Source: Mesorhizobium sp. LSJC280B00 (GTDB lineage Bacteria > Pseudomonadota > Alphaproteobacteria > Rhizobiales > Rhizobiaceae). Taken from it: a DNA stretch of 57,280 bases. This document shows positions 50,460 through 57,280 of this stretch, piece by piece; position 1 is the first letter of the stretch; every line of letters starts with the position of its first letter. The stretch lies in assembly GCF_000502835.1 (NCBI RefSeq), contig NZ_AYVL01000008.1, positions 303,290 through 360,569 of the forward strand, in the 5' to 3' direction. The notes under the pieces were generated by a model. That model worked only from the letters and a program-made list of their open reading frames with translations. It had not been told where the DNA came from and searched no databases. The position numbers and the translations under genes are program-made.

Positions 50460-51986
50460 TTATGCACCGGCCCGATGGCCTTGCGCCTTGCCGGTCTCAA
50501 TCTCCGTTTGGGGTATGGCGTGCGCGGCGATCGCGTGTTCGCTGAGACTTGCGCGGCCCAGTTCGGCGGCGACCGTGCCGTCGCGCATGACCAGCACGCG
50601 GTCGGCGAGCCGGATCACCTCGGGGAGTTCTGACGACACGACGATTACCGAATGGCCTTCGGCGGCGAGTTCCTCGATCAGGTGGTAGATCTCCGCCTTG
50701 GCGCCGACATCGATGCCGCGCGTCGGCTCGTCGAACAGAAGGATCCGTGTTCCCGCCGCCAGCCAGCGGCCGATGATCGCTTTCTGCTGGTTGCCGCCGC
50801 TGAACAGGCGGATCGGCCGGTCGAGCAGGAACGGCCTGAGATTGACCCGCTTCATCTTCTCGGCCGCGACCCGTTTCAGCCTTTTGTGATCGATGACGCC
50901 GCGCGGCGCGAACACGCCCATCGAGGCCAGCGCCATGTTGCTGGAGATCGACCGCAACGGCACGATGCCTTCGCGCTTGCGCTCCTCCGGCACCAGGGCG
51001 ATGCCGGCCGCGATCGCGTCGCGCGGACTGGAAAGCTTTACCGCCTTGCCGTCGATCTCCATCGTGCCTGATGAGGTCCGGTCGGCGCCGGCCAGCAGCC
51101 GCAGCAGCTCGGTGCGGCCCGAGCCGACCAGGCCGGCAACGCCCAGCACCTCGCCGCGATGCAGGTCGAACGAAACGTCACGGACCTTGGTTGCCGAGGC
51201 GAGGCCACGCACGCTCAGCCTGATCTCGGGGGAAGCATGCGAGCGGTGTTGTTCCTGGGCAAGCTCGCGGCCGACCATCATCGAAACGACGGCCTTTTCC
51301 GACACCTGCGCGAGATCGACGGTTTCGACCACAACGCCGTCGCGCATGACAGTGGCGCGCTCGCAGATGCCGAACACCTCGTCCAGCTTGTGCGAGACAT
51401 AAACGACGGCGACACCGTCGCGTGCCAGACCGGCAATGACTTCCGCCAGCCGTTCGAACTCGCTCGGCGTGAGGCTCGACGTCGGCTCGTCCATCGCCAC
51501 GATCCTGGCGCGGTCGAGCAGCGCCCGGGCGATCTCGACGATCTGCCGCTGCGCCACCTTCAGCGAGCCAAGCGGGGCTGCCGGATCGATGGTCGGGTCG
51601 ATGGCGGCGAGGGCTTCCGCAGCGCGGCGTTCCTGCTCGCGCCGTGCGACGAAGACGCCGCCGCGCGTCAACGGATGGCCGAGAAACATGTTCTGGGCGA
51701 CGCTGAGGCGTGGCACCTGCTGTAATTCCTGATGGATCATCGCCACGCCGGCGGCGCGGGCCGCGACCGGGGTGTTCAGCGTCACCGGTTTGCCGTCAAT
51801 AAGCACGCTTCCCGCCGTCGGCCGGTAGACGCCTGACAGGATGCGCAGCAGCGTCGACTTGCCGGCGCCGTTTTCACCGAGCAGCCCATGGATTTCGCCG
51901 GCGCCGACCGAAAAGGACACATCGCTCAGCGCCCGCACGGCCGGAAACTCTTTGGAAATGCCTTCGAATTGCAGCCGCGCTGACAT
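50460..51986 (-). CDS. sugar ABC transporter ATPase, two domains (RbsA-like)
   Basis: 508 residues with two nucleotide-binding domains. The first has Walker A GENGAGKST at about 36-44 and Walker B IVAMDEPTSSLT. The second, as in RbsA-type proteins, has a degenerate P-loop (LVGSGRTELLR) but keeps FSGGNQQKAIIGRWL and LLFDEPTRGID. It powers the uptake system of the RpiR-linked operon. Confidence 0.93.
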   Translation of the reverse strand: MSARLQFEGISKEFPAVRALSDVSFSVGAGEIHGLLGENGAGKSTLLRILSGVYRPTAGSVLIDGKPVTLNTPVAARAAGVAMIHQELQQVPRLSVAQNMFLGHPLTRGGVFVARREQERRAAEALAAIDPTIDPAAPLGSLKVAQRQIVEIARALLDRARIVAMDEPTSSLTPSEFERLAEVIAGLARDGVAVVYVSHKLDEVFGICERATVMRDGVVVETVDLAQVSEKAVVSMMVGRELAQEQHRSHASPEIRLSVRGLASATKVRDVSFDLHRGEVLGVAGLVGSGRTELLRLLAGADRTSSGTMEIDGKAVKLSSPRDAIAAGIALVPEERKREGIVPLRSISSNMALASMGVFAPRGVIDHKRLKRVAAEKMKRVNLRPFLLDRPIRLFSGGNQQKAIIGRWLAAGTRILLFDEPTRGIDVGAKAEIYHLIEELAAEGHSVIVVSSELPEVIRLADRVLVMRDGTVAAELGRASLSEHAIAAHAIPQTEIETGKAQGHRAGA

Positions 51987-52040
51987 TGCTTCAGTTCTCC
52001 CGGCAAGAGTGCCGAAAGGCCGGCACCCGCCGCCCCAGCT

Positions 52041-53099
52041 CTATTGGCCCGCTGCCGCGTCCTCGAGCAGCGCCTTGCGCACGGCATCGCCGGCGCCGGA
52101 GTAACGGTCGGCATTGTCCTTGGTGATCAGCGCCTGCGGCGTGGCAACGACGCGCGGCAGCTTCTGCCCGGCCACCAGCCGCAGCGCCGATTCCAGCGCC
52201 ACCTCGCCGGTCAGCACCGGGAACGAATCGACGGTGCCGGTCAGCTCGCCGGCGCGGATCGAGGCGTAGGCGTCGGAAATCCCGTCGGTGCCGAACACGG
52301 CGACCTTGTCCTTTAGGCCGGCGGCCTTGACCGCTTCGACGATGCCCAGCGCCATGCCGTCATTGTTGGCATAGAAGCCGATCAGATCGGGGTGCTGCTG
52401 CAGGATGTTGGTGGCCGCGTCGTAGGAGGTCTGACGATCCCAGTTGCCGGGGACGCTGGCCACGACCTCGAACTTGCCGGCTTCGGTGATGGTGGTCTTG
52501 AAACCGTCGGTGCGCTGGACGGCGGCGTAGACGCCGGCCTGGCCTTCGACGATGGCGACCTTGCCGCCGTCCGGCCGGTTCTTGATGAACCATTTGGCGA
52601 CGCGCACGCCGTTGTCGCGCTGGACATTGCCGACATAGTGCTCGGCCTGCGGGATGACCGCGTCGTTGACGTTGACCACCGGCACATTGGCTGCCTTGGC
52701 CTGTTCCACGATCGGCTGCAGGTTGGAGTCGGTCTGCGGCGAAACGAGCAGCACGTTGTAGCCTTGCGTGACCAGGCCTTCGGCGATGGTGAGCTGGCCG
52801 AGCTGGTCGCCCTCGCTCTGCGCCGCCTGGTAGACCACGGGCACGCCGGTGCGGTCGCCGAACGACTTGTAGCCCTCTCCCAGCGAGCGCCAGTATTCAT
52901 TGGTCAGCGTCTTGGAGACCGCACCCGCCTTGGTACCCTCGGGCAGCTTGGGGAAGGCCCCGAACTTGGCCTCGAGCTGCGACCAGTCGATGCGATCCTT
53001 CTCGGTGTCGGAATTGAGCGGCGCGAGGTCTGCGGAAAACACCGAGCCGATGGACAGCGCCATCAGGCCAGCGGTAGCGGTGGCAAGCAGAAATTTCAT
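52041..53099 (-). CDS. sugar-binding periplasmic protein (RbsB-like)
   Basis: 352 residues with a signal peptide (hydrophobic 3-20, cleavage near FSA-DL at about 23) and a type I periplasmic-binding fold (VPVVYQAAQSEGDQLGQLT; YANNDGMALGIVEAVKAAGL). It delivers the substrate to the RbsC/RbsA-like pair. The start has GGGAGGAAGG upstream. It lies 40 bases downstream of the TIM-barrel isomerase gene. Confidence 0.91.
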   Translation of the reverse strand: MKFLLATATAGLMALSIGSVFSADLAPLNSDTEKDRIDWSQLEAKFGAFPKLPEGTKAGAVSKTLTNEYWRSLGEGYKSFGDRTGVPVVYQAAQSEGDQLGQLTIAEGLVTQGYNVLLVSPQTDSNLQPIVEQAKAANVPVVNVNDAVIPQAEHYVGNVQRDNGVRVAKWFIKNRPDGGKVAIVEGQAGVYAAVQRTDGFKTTITEAGKFEVVASVPGNWDRQTSYDAATNILQQHPDLIGFYANNDGMALGIVEAVKAAGLKDKVAVFGTDGISDAYASIRAGELTGTVDSFPVLTGEVALESALRLVAGQKLPRVVATPQALITKDNADRYSGAGDAVRKALLEDAAAGQ

Positions 53100-53139
53100 G
53101 GTCCTTCCTCCCTTGTTGAACGGAATATGCGGCCGGGCC

Positions 53140-54129
53140 TCAGCTGTCCGGGCCGAGCATGGCTTCCTGGATAATGGCTTGCGACGCGATCGCGTCCTGA
53201 CGGTCGACGGCGGCTAACATGCGGTTGTCCCCGTCCAGCCGATCGACGACGCGCAGCATGCGCTTGACAGTCGCGATGTTGACTTCGCATTCGTGGACCG
53301 GGTCGAGCCCGGTCATATCGGGAAACGTGTCGAAGTAGATGGCGCCGGCGTAGCCGTTGCGGCGGATCTGGCGCAGCAGCTCGATCGTCTGCAGCGTATG
53401 CACGGCCCCGACCATCAAGCCGTCGTCGCGCTTGGCATAGCCATCGTTGAGGTGCACGCCGAGCAGCTTGCTGTGCCGTGCCACGAGCGCAGCGGCGAAA
53501 GCCGGCTGCTCGTCGGCGTAGAGCACATGGGCGAAATCGAGCGTCACGCCGAGATTGGGCAGGCCGATCTCGCGGATTGCCAGCAACGTCGTCGCCGCAT
53601 CGGGCATCAGGCTGTAGGAGCGCGGCTCGTTGGGTTTGTATTCAAGGCTGATCTGGCAATCGGGGTCATGCGCCGCAACTTCACGAATTCCATCTATTTC
53701 GTGTTGCCAGAGCGTCGCATAATCGGCCTGGAAAGCATAATCGAAGCCATCCTGCCCGAGCCACAGCGTCATCAGGCTGGCGCCAGCCTCGCGCGCGGCG
53801 TCGATCCCGGCCTTGGTCATGTCGATGGCCTCGCGGCGAACGGCCGGATCCGGATTGGTGAAGGCGCCGAGCTTGAAGGCCGGGTTGGAGTAGTAGCGCA
53901 TGGCGAAACCATTGATGGAAAGCCCGAGATCGCGGAGTTTGCGCGCCATTTCCGCAGGCTTTTCATCGACATGGTCGGGAAAGTTGAGGTCGAGATCGGT
54001 CAACTCCGCAACCTTCGCCGCACGTGCCGCCATTTGCAGCATGGACGGTTTGCCGACAAGATCGGGCCACTCGGCCTGTGGCCGCGAGGCAAAGGAATTG
54101 AGGCGGGTGGCGAAACGACAGACTGTCAT
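53140..54129 (-). CDS. TIM-barrel sugar isomerase of the RpiR-linked operon
   Basis: 329 residues, xylose-isomerase-like TIM barrel. Probable metal ligands are the Glu in ISLEYKPNEPR (about 180), the Asp in VTLDFAHVLYAD, the His in GVHLNDGYAKRDDG and the late Asp in YFDTFPDM. It differs clearly from the TIM-barrel gene of the neighbouring operon. A weak AAGG precedes the ATG. As first gene of the operon and next to a kinase, it likely isomerises the imported sugar before phosphorylation. Confidence 0.85.
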   Translation of the reverse strand: MTVCRFATRLNSFASRPQAEWPDLVGKPSMLQMAARAAKVAELTDLDLNFPDHVDEKPAEMARKLRDLGLSINGFAMRYYSNPAFKLGAFTNPDPAVRREAIDMTKAGIDAAREAGASLMTLWLGQDGFDYAFQADYATLWQHEIDGIREVAAHDPDCQISLEYKPNEPRSYSLMPDAATTLLAIREIGLPNLGVTLDFAHVLYADEQPAFAAALVARHSKLLGVHLNDGYAKRDDGLMVGAVHTLQTIELLRQIRRNGYAGAIYFDTFPDMTGLDPVHECEVNIATVKRMLRVVDRLDGDNRMLAAVDRQDAIASQAIIQEAMLGPDS

Positions 54130-54149
54130 CGGTGGCCTTTCATCGTCAT

Positions 54150-54181
54150 AACTTCACATAAGAACGATAATTTGTAAAGTT
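54150..54181. promoter_or_regulatory. inverted repeat upstream of the RpiR-linked operon
   Basis: AACTTCACA (54150-54158) and TGTAAAGTT (54173-54181) are inverted copies with one mismatch in nine and a 14-base spacer, located 21-52 bases upstream of the isomerase start. Widely spaced dyads are usual for RpiR-family regulators, so this is the best candidate operator for the RpiR protein encoded in the operon. Confidence 0.5.
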
Positions 54182-54376
54182 GTTAATTGCACTCTCGGCG
54201 GCGACGGATTCGCATGTCCAGGCCAGTTGCGACCACAAGGGTCAAAGCAAGCGCGGCACTGTCACGCAAGTATCATGTTCGCGTCCTAGATCGCTTCTCC
54301 GAAGGCTTTCGCGGCATCCTCGATGCGACGCGGCGCTTTTTCGGGCCCCGGCAGCTTTGTCTCAAAGAGGATATCC

Positions 54377-55855
54377 ATGAAAAACCTGCACCGAACCGCG
54401 TCCCTCGCTGTCGCGCTGGCGATGTTCACCGCCTTGACTCCGGCCCTGGCAGAAAACTCCGCGACCGTCGGCGGCGTCAGCTTCGTCAACAAGGGCCTGG
54501 TCGGCGTCGGCCGCATCCCGGCCAGCCAGAAGGACAAGTTCGGCGAGACGTTTGGCTCCGGCTCAGGCATGTCGATCGATGCTGCCGGCTGGACGCATGG
54601 CGCCGACGGCTACAAGGGCTCGTTGTGGCTGTTGCCGGATCGCGGCTACAATGTCGTCGGTACTACCGACTACCGGCCGCGCCTCAATACGATTGCCATC
54701 GAGTTCGCTCCGATCACGCCGGGTGCAGTGCCAGCCGCCGGCCAGGAACAGTCGGGCCTCAGGGCGACGCTTGCCGACACCATGCTTTTGACCGACGACA
54801 AGGGCGCCGACGCAACCGGGCTCGATCCGCTCAACGGCGTGCGTGCCGCGACCGACGACATGCCGATCCTGCCCGAAGCCAACGGCAAGCTCGCGCTCGA
54901 TAACGAAGCGATCGCACGGCTGCCCGACGGCACGATGTTCATCTCGGACGAATACGGTCCGAACATCTACCGCTTCTCCGCCGATGGGCGTCTGATGTCG
55001 GCAACGCAGCCGCCGGCGGCGCTTGTCCCGATGCGTCACGGGACGCCAAACTTTGCTTCCAACAATCCGGGACCTGGCGCGGCAGACCCAGATCCGAAGG
55101 ATCCCGAAACCGGCCGTCAGAACAACCAGGGCCTCGAAGGCATGGCGCTGACGCCGGACGGGAAGTTCCTGATTGCCGTGCTGCAGTCGGCCCCAAGGCA
55201 GGATGGCGGCGATTCCGCCTCGACGCGCCAGAACACGCGCGTGCTGGTCTACGATGCCTCGGATCCCGGCCAGCTCAAGCTCGCGCATGAATATGTCGTG
55301 CCGCTGCCGGTGTTCACCGATGCCAAGGGCAAAACCAAGATCGCCGCGCAGAGTGAAATCGTGGCGCTGTCGGACAAGACCTTCCTGATGCTGGCGCGCG
55401 ACAGCGGCAACGGCCAGGGGCTGAAGGGCGACACCTCGCTCCATCGCGAGATCAGCGTCGTCGATGTGTCGGCGGCAACCGACATCGCCGGCACAGAGTT
55501 CGACAAGGACAAGCCGCTGGCGCCCAAGGGTGAGCTCGATCCATCGGTGACGCCGGCCAAGCTGACGCCGTTCATCGACATCAACGACAAGAGCGAGCTC
55601 GGCCGCTTCGGGTTGCACAATGGCGCGCCCAACGACCGCAACAACCTTTCGGAGAAATGGGAGGCGATGTCGGTGGTGAGCGTCCTCGATCCAAAGCTGC
55701 CCGACGACTATTTCCTGTTCGTCGCCAATGACAATGACTTCCTCACGCAGGACGGCTTCCAGGTCGGCGCGGCCTACAAGGCCGAGGATGGCGCCGATGT
55801 CGACACCATGTTCCTGGTCTATCAGGTCACGCTCCCAGGCCTCACCGGGAAGTAG
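54377..55855 (+). CDS. secreted phytase-like esterase family protein
   Basis: 492 residues with a signal peptide (hydrophobic 8-22, cleavage near ALA-EN at about 25) and a beta-propeller-like body with the Phytase-like (esterase-like) signature segments GSLWLLPDRGYN, NEAIARLPDGTMFISDEYGPNIYRF and NQGLEGMALTPDGKFL. The family name reflects fold similarity; a phosphatase or esterase activity is not proven. GAGG precedes ATG 54377. Monocistronic. Confidence 0.83.
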   Translation: MKNLHRTASLAVALAMFTALTPALAENSATVGGVSFVNKGLVGVGRIPASQKDKFGETFGSGSGMSIDAAGWTHGADGYKGSLWLLPDRGYNVVGTTDYRPRLNTIAIEFAPITPGAVPAAGQEQSGLRATLADTMLLTDDKGADATGLDPLNGVRAATDDMPILPEANGKLALDNEAIARLPDGTMFISDEYGPNIYRFSADGRLMSATQPPAALVPMRHGTPNFASNNPGPGAADPDPKDPETGRQNNQGLEGMALTPDGKFLIAVLQSAPRQDGGDSASTRQNTRVLVYDASDPGQLKLAHEYVVPLPVFTDAKGKTKIAAQSEIVALSDKTFLMLARDSGNGQGLKGDTSLHREISVVDVSAATDIAGTEFDKDKPLAPKGELDPSVTPAKLTPFIDINDKSELGRFGLHNGAPNDRNNLSEKWEAMSVVSVLDPKLPDDYFLFVANDNDFLTQDGFQVGAAYKAEDGADVDTMFLVYQVTLPGLTGK

Positions 55856-56001
55856 CGGCAGCCATACAGGCGGAGGCGCCGAACGCGTCCGCCTGAGCTG
55901 GCGCGATTGAACGGTCGTGCCCCTTCAGTTGCGGCTCGCCCGCGAAAAGACGGTGTCCTAAGCATCGCAAAACCTGCGACTGACGATCCAGTCGAAGGCA
56001 C

Positions 56002-56790
56002 TTACCTCAACATCTCCGCGTCCCTTGGCACGCCTGCATCGATCGGCTCGGCCGTCCTGTTTGACACGGCGGCGATCTTCCCGGCGGCCGACAGGTTCGG
56101 GCGCACGAAGACCGGCACGACGCCATCGACGCGGCTGTAGAGGTCGATAATGTCCTGATTCATGAAGCGCACACAGCCGGAGGAAGCGTTCTTCCCGATG
56201 GAATCCCACTCCGGCGTGCCGTGCAGCCTGTACATCGTGTCCTTGCCGTCACGGAAGAGATACAGCGCGCGGGCACCAAGCGGGCTCTGCGGGCCGGGCG
56301 GCATGCCGTCCTTGTATTTCGCCAGTTCCGGCCGGCGTTGGATCATTTCCGGCGGCGGCGTCCAGACCGGCCACTTCTTTCTCGCCTGAACCACGGCGCT
56401 GCCGGTCCATCCGAAACCGGCCTTGCCGAGGCTGACGCCATAGCGAATTGCCTTGCCGCCGTCGCGCACCAGATAGAGGAAGTGCTCGGAAGTATCGACG
56501 ACGATCGTGCCGGGTTTTTCTCCAGTCGGGTCGGCCACGATTTGACGCACGAATTTCGGATCGACCTTGGCTACCGGAATTGCCGGCAGTTGATAGCCCT
56601 CGTCGATGCGCGCGGCATACATGCTTGCGGCATCGCCGAGAGCCGGATCGCTTGGTGCCGCGGGCACCGGCGGCGCCGCCACGTCCGTCGTGGTGCACGA
56701 CGAAAGAGCCACGGAGGCCGCGCCCAGAGCGGATGCACCAAGAAAGGCGCGCCGGTTCAGGCGCTCAAAAAACAACGGAATATCGGACAT
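56002..56790 (-). CDS. L,D-transpeptidase (YkuD family), Tat/lipoprotein signal
   Basis: 262 residues. NRRAFLGAS (12-20) is a twin-arginine motif and LSSC (29-32) a lipobox, so it is probably an exported lipoprotein. The YkuD domain begins at about residue 94, with catalytic His190 in RLHGTPEWDS and Cys206 in ASSGCVRFM. It forms 3-3 cross-links in peptidoglycan or attaches proteins to it; rhizobia rely heavily on such enzymes. It is convergent with the phytase-like gene and divergent from the MATE gene. Confidence 0.92.
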   Translation of the reverse strand: MSDIPLFFERLNRRAFLGASALGAASVALSSCTTTDVAAPPVPAAPSDPALGDAASMYAARIDEGYQLPAIPVAKVDPKFVRQIVADPTGEKPGTIVVDTSEHFLYLVRDGGKAIRYGVSLGKAGFGWTGSAVVQARKKWPVWTPPPEMIQRRPELAKYKDGMPPGPQSPLGARALYLFRDGKDTMYRLHGTPEWDSIGKNASSGCVRFMNQDIIDLYSRVDGVVPVFVRPNLSAAGKIAAVSNRTAEPIDAGVPRDAEMLR

Positions 56791-56982
56791 GAGCCCCCCG
56801 GCTTACCGATGAGATCCAGGAAAATGCGGCCCCACGCGTGCGGGATCAATATACGATTCCGAAAGGTTTGAGAAATGCTTAGATCAAGGCACGCCAGGCG
56901 GAATTTACAGCGCCGCATCGACCTCTCCCGTTAAATCGGCAATCATTGCGGACTCAGACAAGCCTTCGCCGAGTTGCCTGCC

Positions 56983-57280
56983 ATGGACGACAACATGCCC
57001 CCGCGCCGGCAGACCGGCGACCTCACCAGTGGGCCTATCCCGCGCACCCTTTTGCTGTTTGCCCTGCCGGTGCTCGGCTCCAATGTGCTGCAGTCGCTCA
57101 ACGGCTCGATAAATGCCGTGTGGGTCGGCCGTTTCCTCGGTGAAGCGGCGCTGACCGCCACGTCCAATGCCAACCTCGTGCTGTTTCTCATCCTCGGCAC
57201 CGTCTTCGGCATCGGCATGGCGGCGACCATCCTGGTCGCACAATCCGTCGGCGCTCGTGACCTGCCCGAAGCCCGGCGCA
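56983..57280 (+). CDS. MATE-family efflux transporter, 5' part only
   Basis: The frame from ATG 56983 runs off the window after 99 codons. It begins with a short polar part and then DLTSGPIPRTLLLFALPVLG, NGSINAVWVGRFLGEAALTA and GTVFGIGMAATILVAQSVGA, the classic MatE start with the first two or three membrane helices. These transporters export drugs or metabolites using sodium or proton gradients. No strong Shine-Dalgarno sequence is seen before the ATG. Confidence 0.85.
   Translation, partial: MDDNMPPRRQTGDLTSGPIPRTLLLFALPVLGSNVLQSLNGSINAVWVGRFLGEAALTATSNANLVLFLILGTVFGIGMAATILVAQSVGARDLPEARR

Noticed and set aside
1..57280. tRNA genes, CRISPR arrays, insertion sequences, phage or defence islands
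   Set aside because: No cloverleaf-like sequence outside the tmRNA, no regularly spaced repeats, and no transposase, integrase or known defence gene was found on either strand.

Overview
The window is GC-rich chromosomal DNA from an alphaproteobacterium, most likely a rhizobial member of the Hyphomicrobiales close to Mesorhizobium. The pointers are a circularly permuted (two-piece) tmRNA gene, an alphaproteobacterial SspB followed by DUF4169 and ribbon-helix-helix genes, several Frc/Rbs-type sugar ABC transporters, and an intergenic-type palindromic repeat. This assignment is an inference from gene content, not a database match. Genes are tightly packed with many ATGA-type overlaps, and no gene-free stretch exceeds 300 bases. 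I saw no tRNA, rRNA, IS element, prophage or CRISPR array.

Region by region. 1-6.6 kb: the 5' end of an unknown gene, an XRE-cupin regulator, a HerA-like ATPase, a SnoaL-like protein, a diguanylate cyclase, divergent miaA and serB, and a GNAT gene ending in a strong terminator. 6.6-11 kb: hflK-hflC-degP (membrane protein quality control) behind a possible heat-shock promoter, then folA coupled to a DUF4424 gene. 12-17.1 kb: cobF, the molybdate locus modABC-modE with two candidate ModE boxes, and thyA. 17.2-19 kb: DUF2853, the permuted ssrA gene and a broken AAA ATPase. 19-26 kb: an unusual SDR and a convergent LysR with an abnormal tail, a Bcr-type exporter with divergent TetR, sspB-DUF4169-RHH, and a ClC channel with divergent MarR. 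26-36 kb: a giant AsmA-family protein with a TolA-like repeat tail, a GlcD-type FAD oxidase, a thioesterase, small orphan genes, an Lrp/EamA pair, a dienelactone hydrolase, and a small membrane protein coupled to a DUF2780-like protein. 36-41.4 kb: PQQ glucose dehydrogenase and a UvrD-type helicase whose core carries an in-frame palindromic repeat.

41.4-54.1 kb is a catabolic block of two sugar or polyol operons. The first, with a divergent LacI gene, carries a Gfo/Idh/MocA oxidoreductase, a TIM-barrel isomerase/epimerase and a binding protein, ATPase and permease. It has no kinase, which suggests an oxidative route. The second, with its own RpiR gene, carries a TIM-barrel isomerase, an Rbs-type ABC transporter and a PfkB kinase, which suggests isomerisation then phosphorylation. 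54.4-57.3 kb: a secreted phytase-like esterase, a YkuD L,D-transpeptidase and the start of a MATE exporter.

Functional links: the tmRNA tags stalled proteins and SspB, about 5 kb away, would hand them to ClpXP, while HflKC and DegP cover membrane and periplasmic quality control. ModE probably controls molybdate uptake through the two boxes. No clearly novel multi-gene defence or mobile system was found. The best leads are the repeat inside uvrD, the small-protein operon at 35.4-36.1 kb, the kinase-less oxidoreductase operon, and the AsmA-TolA-like hybrid.
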